Source: Lampris incognitus (taxonomy: Eukaryota; Chordata; Actinopteri; Lampriformes; Lampridae). From it: a stretch of DNA of 64,000 bases. Position numbers and translations under genes: made by a program. Of this stretch, positions 22,574-33,407 are shown in pieces. Every line of letters begins with the position of its first letter. Within the stretch, counting starts at the first letter, position 1. The notes under the pieces are model-generated. The model was given only the letters and a program-made list of their open reading frames with translations, searched no databases and had not been told where the DNA came from. The stretch covers positions 60,542,993 through 60,606,992 of the forward strand of contig NC_079217.1 of NCBI RefSeq assembly GCF_029633865.1, written 5' to 3'.

Positions 22574-22818
22574 ATTTGTATAGCCCAATATCACAAATTT
22601 GTGTCAGTGGGCTTTACAGCAACACAACACCCTGTCCTTAGACCCTCACATCGGATAAGGAACAACTCCCTAAAAAACCCCTTTAACAGGGAGAACAAAT
22701 AGGAAGAAACCTCAGGGAGAGCAACAGAGGAGGGATCTCTCTCCCAAGACGGACAACGTGCAATGGATGTTGTGTTCATACAATTTACAGAATACAACAT
22801 TGAAAGAGGGTAAACAGT
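22574..22818 (+). repeat. Teleost 270-bp interspersed repeat, copy 5
   Basis: Equivalent of copy 2, downstream of the unit 2 coiled-coil gene. Confidence 0.7.
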
Positions 22819-23330
22819 GGTCCTGACACTCACTAACCCCTCGGCCCCCCATCTTTTCATTTATCATACAGTCTCAGGCTGCTGGACTTCGAGTGGAACC
22901 CTCTGTGCATTGTGAGGAGGTTCCGTATCCTGATATCTGTGGCCTTTGATTTGAGGAGGATAAACTCCTGAGAGAGTAGCACCATAGAAATGTGACTTAT
23001 ACACCAAAGCAACTTGTGTTTTTTTCCTCGCAACAATACGTTTTTTGCTGAGTGGGACTTATACTCCGGTGTGACTTGTAGTCTGGGAAAAACTATATAT
23101 AGTGCTTGGTTAGTGACCATCAGTTGTAAACTACTTTTCACGATGCGTTGTGGGATACTTTGAGTCCACTATGTAGAGTATAGCGATTCTCGCCATACAG
23201 TCGGACAACACTACAAGTGAGTAGTGAGTGATTTCGGACACGGATCTTGAGGCTTGTGGGTGAAAGCTGTCCTTAAGCCTGTTGGTCTGGGCCCAGATGC
23301 TCTGGTACCATTTTCAACAGTGGAGGAAGA
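22819..23330. other. 3' flank of coiled-coil gene copy 2
   Basis: Matches 3753-4264 with a handful of substitutions. No supported gene. Confidence 0.4.
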
Positions 23331-26316
23331 TCAGCGGCGAACAATCCTCCTCAGCCTCTCAAAGAAGCGCTGGAGACGGCCCTTCTTGCGCTTAACTTTA
23401 TGCTCTCTTCCTACCTCAGCCTCTTCAACTTCGTTGGGGGAGGATGTTCCTGCCCTGGCCTCTTCAACTTCATCAGGGGAGGGTGTTTCTACCTTGGCCT
23501 CCTGTGCTTTCTTATCAGGAGAGGATGTTTTTTCTTTGGCTGCCTCCTCTTTCTGCTTGGAGGAGTCCTTTCCCTGACAGGTTTTCGATGAAGCTCTGTA
23601 AAACACAAAACTGTTGTCATTCTACTGTCAATACACTATAATTTGTGCTACTGCTGTACACTGATTGTCTGACATTACAGCAAACTTATTTGATCCATTT
23701 CACTGAGACACATGGCAATGTTGTATACTTGTGTATAATGTACACCGTTTCTTCCACCTACCACTACAACACAGTGAACATACCTGTCTCTGTATTCTGT
23801 CCTGCTATCCATGGAGCTGTCCTCCTTTTTTTTCTTGGCCAGGAGGACTTTTTCCTCCTGCTCCTCGAGGGCGGTATCTCTCTGCAGGGCCTCCACCTGC
23901 TGCAGGAGCATGTCTCTGCCCAGAAGGAAGGACTCCCGTTCTCGTATCATGGCCTCCTTGGCAGAAGGAGTGGCATTTAACTCCTCCTCTGCCCAGAGGA
24001 GGGCAGCCACCAAATTTCCTTTGCTTTCCTCGCGTGGGGAAAGCTCGTCAGTGAGGAGTTCCACCTGTTCCTCCAGAGCCTTAATTTTCGCCATGGCAGC
24101 AGTTTGTAACTCCTGCTCTTTCAGGGCAGTTTCTCTCTGCAAGGCGGTGTCTCTCTGTACGGCCGCCACCTGCTGCAGGAGCACGTCTCTGTCCAAGATG
24201 ATGGACTCCATATCTTCCTCCATGGCCTCCTTGGCAGAAAGAGCAGCATTTAACTCCTCCTCTGCCTTGACAAGGGCGGCCGCCATCTTTTTGTTGGTCT
24301 GAAAAACCTCGTCAGCATGGCGTTCCAGCCTCTCCATCCTACGACCAAGCTCCATGGCAGCAATTTGAAGTAAAGGTTCCACCTTCAGGGCCGTGTCTTT
24401 CTGCAGGGTGGCATCTCTTTGCACAGCCTCCACCTGCTGCAGGAGCTCGTCTTTGTCCAGGAGGATTGACTCTTTTCCTTGCTCCATGGCCTTCTTGGCA
24501 GAAAGAGCGGCACTTAACTCCTCCTCTGCCTGGAGGGGTGCAGCCGCCATCTTTTCTTTGTGTTGCTCCCCTTGGGAAAGCTCGGCAGTGAAGAGTTCTA
24601 ACTGCTCCTCCAGAGCCTTCATTTTCACCATGGCAGCAGTGTGTAACTCCTGCTCCTTCAGGGCAGTGTCTCTCTGCAAAGCAGCATCTCTCTGTATGGC
24701 CTCCACCTGCTGCAGGAGTGCCTCCTTTTCTTGTTCCATGGCTTCCTTGGCGGAAAGAGCGGCATTTAACTCCTGCTCCTTCAGGGCGCCGTGTCTCCGC
24801 AGGGCCTCCAGACGCACCTCGTTGTCCAAGATGATGGACTCCATATCTTCCTCCATGGCCACCTTGGCAGAAAGAGCAGCATTTAACTCGACCTCTGCCT
24901 TGACAAGGGCGGCCGCCATCAGGGTGGCATCTCTTTGCACAGCCTCCACCTGCTGCAGGAGCTCGTCTATGTCCAGGAGGATTGACTCTTTTCCTTGCTC
25001 CATGGCCTTCTTGGCAGAAAGAGCGGCACTTAACTCCTCCTCTGCCTGGAGGAGTGCAGCCGCCATCTTTTCTTTGTGTTGCTCCCCTCGGGAAAGCTCG
25101 TCAATGAGGAGTTCCACCTGCTCCTCAAGAGCCTTCAGTTTCATCATGGTAGCAGTTTGTAACTCCTGCTCCCTTGGGGTGGTGTCTCTCAGCAGGAGCA
25201 CATCTTTGTCCAGGATGACTGATTCCATGTCTTGCTCCATGGCGTTTGTAGCAAAAAGAGCGGCATTTAACTCCACCACTGCCTGGCGGACGGCAGCCAC
25301 TCTCTTTTTGTTGTTTGTTTGTTTTGTTGTTTGCTACACAACAGATGGAAAATATCAGTGAATGTCCGTGATTAGATCTGCTCACCACATCAGTGGCAAA
25401 CACGAAGTCTGTAAGTATCACTACGAGAACTGTCTCATCCCCCCCCTCATTTGTTGAGAAGGTAATGCCTGCAGTCTGCGGGAAGGCAGAATTGGCCGTT
25501 CAGCCCCGCCCACAGGTCCAGCCCCGCCCGCCCACAATAGATTGACAGTGACAGCGATTTATGCAGAAAATAATTACTGTTTAACATAAGCCTTAGAGTT
25601 TCACGTTTTGTTCTACAATAATAATAATCGTTCAGATCTTATTAGGAATCAAACGCGTTTGGTTGCAGTGACGTGTCTTCTTAATATGAACGTTAGGATG
25701 TGTAGGTTGGTTAGCCACGTGGCGTCGCGTTGTTAGCATGTAACGCTAGATCGGTTATTTTAAACGAGCGGCAGCGTCGCCGTCGTGTGACGGAGTATAA
25801 ACCAGGCTTTCCACCAAGCCACCATGCTCAATAACTGCTGCTGTTGTGCAGATATTAGTAACAGCTGACTGGTTTGGGGGCAGGACCTGTGGGGTAAAAT
25901 GCTAAACCAAAAGCGCGGTGGGGAATCGATGTGGGCTTGGGAGCGAAGCGCGGTGTCGTCATGAATGTGGGCGGGGCTGCACAGACAGGACGTCCAGCTC
26001 CGCGTCCCGGCAGGCTGCAGCCGGTACTACTTGGCATCTGTCTGGCTTGGCCCGTTTTTTCGTTTTGTTTTAACGTTATAAACATACAGTCCAAAATGTT
26101 CAGACATGCAGTCGTAAAGTGAAACATACACCCTTATATAATTTACACTTATACGAGTGAAAATGGAAAAAGGCAGGTAATCAAATTAAATATGTAAAAT
26201 AAACAAGTTAATTAGCTTAAAATGGCTTGGCCTGTTTTTACCTGCTGACCGGACTCCTGGTTCAGACCAGCTCTTGCGTTTTCAGGTCCTTGGTGGTGAA
26301 CGTCGTCCTGCTTCAT
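23331..26316 (-). CDS. Three-exon coiled-coil protein gene, copy 2 (629 aa predicted)
   Basis: Join on the minus strand: 26316-26242, 25333-23784, 23595-23331. All splice sites and phases match copy 1. Exon 1 has one visible change (Arg to Pro at residue 11). Exon 2 has a few substitutions, such as Leu to Val in KALEEQLELL and Gly to Asp before ELLQQ. Exon 3 shows Gln-Asn to Lys-Lys and Asp to Val. No frameshift or stop. Intron 1 is 908 bp, shortened by a 490-bp deletion that spares exons and TATA box. The nearby Gypsy-1 and LINE genes are broken. The function is unknown. Confidence 0.62.
23784..25333 (-). CDS. Coiled-coil gene copy 2, large repeat exon (exon 2)
   Basis: 1550 nt, the same length and module order as copy 1. 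It begins QTTKQTNNKKR before the first module and ends with the MDSRTEYRD stretch at the donor. Confidence 0.65.
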
Positions 26317-26408
26317 CTTTCCTTTCGCACTTCTCTGTCTGCGACTCGGGAGTCTGACCTGTTCTGTCCACCGCGAATCACCAACTGACTCCGCCGCCGC
26401 TGCGCGGC

Positions 26409-26416
26409 CTTTTATA
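26409..26416 (-). promoter_or_regulatory. TATA box of coiled-coil gene copy 2
   Basis: CTATAAAAGG on the minus strand, 93 bases before the exon 1 ATG, as in unit 1. Confidence 0.6.
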
Positions 26417-26610
26417 GCGTTCCGAGGCACGGCGCCGGAAATGGAACGCAACATGATTGACAGATTCTTTCTTACACATTCTACAACGGTCGGTTTGTTG
26501 TTTGTTTTTAAAATGGCAAACACACCGCAGAATGAATTACAATTATTTCAGTAAAATTACTGGTACAGAAATATTAAATGTGTTCACTATACAAGCCTTA
26601 AAATGTACTT

Positions 26611-26695
26611 TGTGGCGGACACTAGGGGCTATGCCTCTCACCCAGCAGGGCTGTGAGCTGGGGGCGTGGTTTACGTTCCTGGGCTTGCTGGTGCA
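26611..26695 (+). mobile_element. Truncated short LTR, unit 2
   Basis: First 85 bases of the LTR seen whole at 8039-8214, cut at gcttgctggtgca and joined to the inside of Gypsy-1. Confidence 0.6.
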
Positions 26696-26784
26696 AGTTC
26701 CGAACAGTTTATTGATGGAAATCAGCAACCTACGATATTCTACTACAGCTTTGAGGAATCTGTGAGTAGCCTAACGACATCACC

Positions 26785-27615
26785 ATGACCACGCTGGGTC
26801 GCATAGAAGAGTTTGATGAAGGCTCCAGCGGCAATGCCATTGAGGAGTATATTGAGAGACTGGAATGTTTTTTCCTGGCAAATGGAGTAGATGGGGAGGA
26901 GAAGACACGCGCTATTTTGCTTAGCGACTGTGGTGCTGCAACGTATTCTACACTACGTTCGGTGGTCGCTCCCGTCCTTCCTACGGCCGTCACCTATGAA
27001 AACTTAGTATCGGCCTTGAAGCGCCACTACAGTCCTCCTCCGTCACAAATTGTTCAGCGTTTTCAGTTTCACAATTGCAAACAAAAGCAAGGCCAAGGAA
27101 TCTCCAGCTACATTGCTGAACTCCGTAAACTCTCAGTGCATTGCGCTGTTGGTGACCAACTGGAAGCCATGCTGCGTGACAGAATTGTCTGTGGGGTGCT
27201 AGATGAAGCGCTGCAGCACCGCCTGCTGGCTGAAAAGGAACTCACATTCAAAGCAGCAGAGGAGAAAGCCCTTGCAGCGGAAACAGCCGCGTTAAATGCG
27301 CGAATACTACAACCAAACCAGCTGGGACCACCACAGTCAGCAGAAGTTCATCAGACTGCACAAAGTCAAACCGTTTTGAAAGTGAAACAAACAGTAGCAG
27401 AAGGTGGTGCAAAGCCATGTTTTCGTTGTGGAGGCACACACAACCAACAACATTGCAAATTTACCTCTGCTGTATGCCACTATTGCAAAAAAAGGGGGCA
27501 CATTTCTCGTGTTTGTTTTAAAAAGAGCAGGGATGTCGCATCAGCAGATTCTTCTGACACAGTTCCTCAATCTGAACAACACACACACACTGTTAGGCAA
27601 CGAGTGCTCACGTAA
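26785..27615 (+). CDS. Gypsy-1 gag polyprotein, unit 2
   Basis: 276 codons from ATG (MTTLGRIEEF). A retrotransposon gag-like central part (VTYENLVSALKRHYSPPPSQ, FHNCKQKQGQGISSYIAELR) is followed by two cysteine clusters: CFRCGGTHNQQHC, and the classical CHYCKKRGHISRVC zinc knuckle. Gag forms the particle and packages element RNA. The frame is intact. Pol follows in another frame starting near 27630, so expression would have needed a frameshift or readthrough. Confidence 0.85.
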   Translation: MTTLGRIEEFDEGSSGNAIEEYIERLECFFLANGVDGEEKTRAILLSDCGAATYSTLRSVVAPVLPTAVTYENLVSALKRHYSPPPSQIVQRFQFHNCKQKQGQGISSYIAELRKLSVHCAVGDQLEAMLRDRIVCGVLDEALQHRLLAEKELTFKAAEEKALAAETAALNARILQPNQLGPPQSAEVHQTAQSQTVLKVKQTVAEGGAKPCFRCGGTHNQQHCKFTSAVCHYCKKRGHISRVCFKKSRDVASADSSDTVPQSEQHTHTVRQRVLT

Positions 27616-27635
27616 AAAAGCCATATCAAGCCACT

Positions 27636-30180
27636 GTGATCCTGAATAACAAAACACATGTAATGGAGGTGGACTCTGGAGCCGCATGCTACTTGATCAG
27701 TGAGGGCAGTTACAACACCTTGTGGCCTGACCAGCCGCCTTTACTGCACAAGGACAGTAGTGTGCTTAGACAATGGTCACAAGCAGAACTACAAGTTAAT
27801 GGGAAGACTTTTGTGGATGTGCAGTATCAAGGCAATCACAAGACCTTACCACTGATTATTGTTCGAGGTCAGGGGACAAGTCTACTGGGCAGGGACTGGT
27901 TTGAGGCACTGGGCCTTTCTGTAATGGGGGTGTGCCAAGTATGCTTACAATCCGTGGAGTCCATCTTAACGGAATATGCAGAAGTCTTCCAGGACCTCAG
28001 GGCTTCACGAACCCCTCCAATTGCTATTGATATTGATACGACAGCATCACCCAAGTTTTTTAAAGCACGTTTGGTGCCCTTTGCCCTTCGGCCAAAGCTA
28101 GATGAGGAGCTTGACAAGCTAGTAGCTCAGGCTATTTTTGAACCCGTGAGACACTCAAGGTGGGCCACACCCATCGTACCAATAGTTAAAAAGGATGGCA
28201 GCTTAAGAATTTGCGGTGACTATCGCTGCACTGTGAATACAGTTGTGAAACCTGATGTATACCCCATTCCTACGGTGGGTGAACTGTTTTCCAGACTGGC
28301 AGGGGGGGTGCTTTTCAGTAAATTGGACCTCAAACAAGCTTACCAGCAGCTGGTGCTGGACGATGAGGCTGCAGAGCTTCCCACTATAAACACCCATCGG
28401 GGGCTGTTTCGGGCCCGCCACCTGCAGTTTGGAGTATCGACAGCTGAGTCCATATTTCAGCGTTTCATGGATACACTTCTCGCCGGTATACCAGCCATGC
28501 AACCGTACCTGGGTGATGTCTTAATAGCGGGAAAGACTGTTGGCCAGCACAGTGACCGTCTTCGTGCAGTGCTGGAATGATTTGCAGAAGCAGGATTGCG
28601 GCTACAGAAGGAGAAGAGTGTGTTTGCTGCTGACCAAGTTGAATTTTTAGGTTTTCGTGTGGACAAGGATGGCGTGCGGCCGACTATGGAGAAAGTTGAG
28701 GCTATTCAGAAGGCGCCTTCACCCCGGAACAAAACGGAGCTTCAGTCATTCCTAGGACTGCTCAATTTTTACAGCTGTTTTTTGCCAAACAAAGCTACCA
28801 TCTTAGAACCGCTGCACCGCCTCCTGCATCAGTCTGAAAAAGCTTACACTGCTGCAAAACAACTGTTTCAGGCTGATGGCGTGTGACGAAACAAAGCCAT
28901 TAGCCGTTGTTTGTGACGCTTCGCCTTATGGCTTGGGGGCACTGCTCTTCCATATGGAGTCCGATAGCCGGGAGGCTCCCATCATCTTTGCCTCGAAGAC
29001 ACTATCCTCCACTGAAAGAAATTATGCCCAAATAGATAAGGAGGCATTGGTGGTCATTTTTTCAGTCAAAGAATTTCATCAGTACCTTGCTGGTCGCCAC
29101 TTTGTGGTTTTTACTGACCACAAACCTCTGTTGGGCCTGCTACACCACTCTAAGCCCATGCCACCTGTCCTGTCCCCACGCATGCTACGCTGGAGTGTTC
29201 TTCTTGGGGCCTACGATTACGAATTGTGCTACCGCCCTGGCAAACAGCTAGCAAATGCTGATGCCCTCAGTCGCTTACCACTGCCCACTGGTATGCATGA
29301 TACCCCTCCACCCATGGAGGTGCTCTTACTGGAAATGGCGCCTGAAGCCCCACTGAATGCAAAACACATTGCCGCCCTTACTCGGAAGGATCCAGTTCTG
29401 TCCCGGGTGCTGCGCTGGGTCCTGCATGGCTGGCCAGTGGATACACCTGACAGCCGTTTCAAGCCGTTTTTCACCCGATGCCATGAACTGTCCACACACA
29501 AGGACTGCCTATTATGGGGGAGTCGTGTAGTTATTCCCAACCTGGCGAGGGAGGAGGTACTAGCCATGCTGCATGATGCACACCCAGGCATTGTGCATAT
29601 GAAGGGCCTGGGGAGGAGTTATGCCTGGTGGCCAGGTATGGATTTAGCAATAGAACAGACAGTAAAATCCTGTGAAACCTGCCAGAGAACTCGTCATGTA
29701 CCACCAACAGCACAGCTGCACCCTTGGGAGTGGACAACTAAGAAATGGTCCCGGCTACACATTGACTTTGCTGGTCCATTCCAGGGGAAGACATTTCTCA
29801 TAATTGTGGACTCGCACTCTAAGTGGTTAGAGGTTGCCACGGTGAGTTCAATGTCCTCCTCTGCAGTGATCAGCACACTGAGGCTCCTCTTTGCAACTCA
29901 CGGGTTGCCAGATGTCATTGTTTCTGACAACGGTACGGCCTTCACATCAGAAGAATTCAAAGAGTTTGCCAGACGGAATGGCATCAGAGCAGTGACTACA
30001 GCCCCTTACCATCCTCGTTCAAATGGCCAAGCAGAACGTATGGTCCAGACAACCAAGGAGGCCCTGTCTAGGATCACTATCGGTGACTAGCAGACACGCC
30101 TGGCTAGGTTTCTGCTGTCACAGCATGTGACTCCCAATTCAGCAACAGGAAAGAGCCCTGCCGAGCTTCTCATGAACCGG
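27636..30180 (+). pseudogene. Gypsy-1 pol (protease, RT, RNase H, integrase), unit 2
   Basis: Protease motif VDSGA near 27672. The reverse transcriptase has KLDLKQAYQQL and then PYLGDVLIAG, where the expected YLDD has Asp replaced by Gly, so catalysis is lost. A TGA at 28578-28580 splits the RT, and a frame jump near 28880 separates RT from RNase H. RNase H and integrase are open 28876-30090: CDASPYG, H-x-H and CETCQ zinc-binding residues, DFAG, SDNG, and the catalytic Glu in NGQAERM. A TAG at 30088 (Trp in units 1 and 3) ends it. Confidence 0.85.
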
Positions 30181-30187
30181 AGTCTGC

Positions 30188-30664
30188 ATGGTCTTTGATC
30201 GCTTTCATCCTGACTATGAAAATGAGATGCACCTCAAGCAGGAGGTGAGTGCAGAAAAGCTGCAAGGCCCAAACAGATGTTTTAGGCCACAGGACACTGT
30301 GTACATGAGGAACTACACTCTGGGACACAAATGGGTCCCTGGTGTGATAGCCGATCCTACTGGCCCAGTTTCATATAGAGTGCAGACTCCTGATGGGCAA
30401 ATGCATCGATGCCACGTGGATCAGCTGCATGGTAGAGCGACTGCACGCACGGATGTGGTCGCTGGAGAATCCATTGTTCCTGGTGAGCAGTCACCTGAAG
30501 ATGGGCCGCTCGAGTCTACCTCATCTGAAATGCCACGACCAGAGACCAGCAGGTCTGTTGAGGTCCTGTGTCTATTCCTGTGCCCACTACCCCTCTTACA
30601 GCGTCCAGCAAGAGACCGGCACCCTCCACACCACTTGGCAGATTTTTTGACTGGGGGAAAGGGG
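30188..30664 (+). pseudogene. Gypsy-1 integrase C-terminal region, unit 2
   Basis: Reads FRPQDTVYMRNYTLGHKWVPG, VSYRVQTPDG and HRCHVDQL, the usual C-terminal form of Gypsy integrases, up to the polypurine tract. It is out of frame with the core. The unit 1 copy has a stop where this one reads VQT. Confidence 0.7.
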
Positions 30665-30878
30665 TGTAATGTATTGGGACTTATGTTAATGCGCATGCTC
30701 TCTGGTTAGTCTTTGATGGGGGGCTCTCGCGGGGCGAGACTAGGAAGTAATGTTAAGTGTGAGCCGAACTGGAGGGAACGCAGATGTAGCCTGATGGCTG
30801 AGTATCCTAACTTTGCTAAGGTCTAAGTAAAGAGTTCGTATACAACCAATGTCTCTCGTCTCTAAGTCGAATCCTACA
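30665..30878 (+). mobile_element. Gypsy-1 3' LTR, unit 2
   Basis: 214 bp, TGTAATG to CCTACA, differing from the unit 1 LTR by scattered changes (for example, a ctcgcgaagcgag stretch reads ctcgcggggcgag here). Confidence 0.8.
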
Positions 30879-30945
30879 AATTTCATTTTAAAACTATTTT
30901 ATAGCAGAAAAGTAGCGAAACTCAATTGATTTACATGACAGTCGG

Positions 30946-31170
30946 CCAAGTCAATTTTATTTGTATAGCCCGATATCACAAATTACAAAATTTCCTCGGT
31001 GAACTTTACAGCAATACATCATCCTGTCCTTAGACCCTCACATCGGATAAGGAACAGCTCCCTAAAAAAAAACAACCTTTAACAGGGAGAAAAATATGAG
31101 GAAACATTAGGAAGAGCAACAGAGGAGGGATAAACACAATTTACAGAATACAGCGTTGAAAGAGGATAAC
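30946..31170 (+). repeat. Teleost 270-bp interspersed repeat, copy 6
   Basis: Equivalent of copy 3, after the Gypsy-1 element. Confidence 0.65.
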
Positions 31171-31332
31171 AGAATTATAATGGAATTATGAGATAATATG
31201 AAGAATAGGATGAGGAGGATGCCAAGCAGTGCCCAGGTGCCACCGGAACAGCCCAGGACGTGAGCCATGCGACCACCATAACCATGGAGACCTGACAGGA
31301 GGACAGACTGCAAACGCACACAAAGGAGAGTC

Positions 31333-31744
31333 GGTAACACTTTCTATAAAGCTTGCATCTATAATGCTCTATAAGCATCTATAACGCCCTATAAGTGTAT
31401 CTATAAGTCATTGTAAGATTCATTATAACCACGTATACGCCCCCACAACACCTCATAACCACCTTTATGATACACTATATCAATTTAAAATGGATTTATG
31501 CGTTATAAATATGTCATCATTAGCCTGTTTATCTGTCAAATGTCATAATGCATCATAGCCAACTTGTTTTGCTGAAGTTTTGTAGAGATGCATAATGAGA
31601 CTTCAGTGCTATTTCACAGTCGTCAGCCCTAGCTGTTAGTCATTGTAATACACATTATAGGAAAGTATGGGCGTTATAGATGCTTATAGGGCATGATAGA
31701 TGCTTCTGGGCCTTATAGGTGCAAGCTTCATAGAAAGTGTTACC
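31333..31744. mobile_element. hAT-like MITE with GGTAACAC ends, unit 2
   Basis: 412 bp. Same ends and same ggagagtc/ggagactc flanks as 12043-12461, so it is a duplicate made with the array, not a new insertion. Confidence 0.65.
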
Positions 31745-32181
31745 GGAGACTCACATGACACCATTCACATACAGAAAAATATAAAGGAGAAGGCATCATT
31801 CAGAGAGAGAGAAAAGATGTGAGAAGAGAACAGTTTGCAGTTGTCAATAATCTATACTCTATAATCTGGTCGGCAGAGCAGTGCTTGGTAAATTCATTGA
31901 GACAGAAACCGATCTGCCATTCAGTACAGGTTGTGGAGTTTAATTTGGTAGATGGTATTCATCTGTTGTCTGCACGTCGCTTGTTTCCTTGGCCTGTATA
32001 TTTGAACGCCTTCGGTCCTCCTTGCCCGCTATGTCCTGTTGTCAATTCTGCCTTGGTGTTTACATGATTCGTTTTTGTATGAGAGTTTTATTATACTGGC
32101 TGCAAACTAATTTTCCTGTAAGGGACAATAAAGACACTTTGACTTTGACTTAAACCTCTGAACCACCACTGCAGCACAGAG

Positions 32182-32530
32182 CTCAATCTGAGACAGCTGA
32201 GCCATAAGTGCTGTAGAGTTTCTTCATCATTACAGAAAAAACAGTGACTTCTTGCTCAGGGATCTACGTATATGTGCCACATGCCTGTTCATAGTCACAT
32301 CCCCATGTACCACCTCCACTGCAGAGCTGCAGTGTGTTTCTTTATGGGGGTTTTGTACAGGTAATTCCATCTGCCTTTGGGAGATGAACCTGGTGTCAAT
32401 ACACTCAACCACCTCGCCTCCTGTACACTGGCTAGTTATGTTCTGTTGAGAATCTTTACAGTGACTGCATACAAGGCCTGCTTTGATGTTCTTGAGAAGT
32501 CCTGTAGATCTGGTGTTTTAAAAGACAGAA
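32182..32530 (-). CDS. Conserved unassigned open frame with Cys residues, unit 2
   Basis: Equivalent of 12904-13250. The CSHC, SQCTGG and HCSS segments are kept. A second minus frame at 32436-32690 is also conserved with four or five residue changes. Function unknown. Confidence 0.2.
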
Positions 32531-33029
32531 GGGGCCCGTTTTCTTCCTCCTGCTCTTCCACTGCAGCATGGATCCATAAAGATTGAAAAACAGACCGCAT
32601 AACTGACTGATCCTCTCCACATCCTGCTCCAAATGCCTCTCTGAAGAAATCAGGAAGTGCACTGATCACTTCCTCCAACAGCATCTCCATTAGACAAAAA
32701 TATTTAAAACCAGTCTATTGGCTCAAAATGGCAGCCGTTTTCCACACGCTATCTTAGTAAATCCAGCTCTTGTGAGGGATCGCCGTACACTGATGGAGCT
32801 GAGAATCCTGCAGTGTATCAGTGGGTTACAGAACAGAGATTCATCCGCTACACTGCCATAGATCTGGGAGCAATCTCTCTTCTTGTTTTAGACTGTTCCC
32901 CAAGCTCGGAGGACAGCCTGATAGATAGGTGTCGTAGGGAACTCCATGCCAGCTAGTTCCAGAAGGTGCAAGTGCTTGTCATAATTCAGGTTCTACAAAG
33001 CAAAACAGATGCAGTTTCACTTCAAAGTA

Positions 33030-33404
33030 GGTTTTTTCCCCCCATTTGTATCCAGCCAATTACCCCACTCCTCTGAGCCATCCTGGTCGCTGCTCCACCC
33101 CCTCTGCCGATCAGGGGAGGGCTGCAGACTACCACATGCCTCCTCCGATGCATGTGGAGTCGCCAGCCGCTTCTTTTCACCTGATAGTGAGGAGTTTCGC
33201 CAGGGGTACGTAGTACATGGGAGGATCACGCTATTCCCCCCAGCCCCCCCCCCCCAGACAGGCGCCCCGACCGACCAGAGGAGGCACTAGTGCAGTGACC
33301 AGAACACATACCCACATCTGGCTTCCCACCTACAGATGCAGCCAATTGTATCTGCAGGGACTCCCGAACAAGCCAAAGGTGACACGGGGATTCGAACCGG
33401 CGAT
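33030..33404 (-). mobile_element. tRNA-derived SINE, truncated at the unit 2/3 junction
   Basis: Same SINE as 13762-14187, but its tRNA-like head is cut in the B box at ttcgaaccggcgat. The LINE of unit 3 follows directly. Confidence 0.75.
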
Positions 33405-33407
33405 CGA

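Larger units (their letters stand above)
26696..30878 (+). mobile_element. Gypsy-1 LTR retrotransposon, nearly full internal region, unit 2
   Basis: Order gag, protease, reverse transcriptase, RNase H, integrase, then polypurine tract and 3' LTR (30665-30878), with the AATTT flank at 30879. The 5' LTR is missing because a deletion joins the internal leader to a truncated short LTR. Stops and a small frameshift break pol, so it cannot move by itself. It is the reference copy for the deleted elements in units 1 and 3. Confidence 0.85.
18990..33404. repeat. Tandem array unit 2
   Basis: Second block. It is near-identical to unit 1 from the YqaJ remnant to the SINE, but lacks about 490 bp in intron 1 of the coiled-coil gene (collapse at about 25626). 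It also lacks the stretch from inside the short LTR through the Gypsy-1 5' LTR (collapse at about 26695). It is the only unit keeping Gypsy-1 gag, protease and reverse transcriptase. Confidence 0.85.
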
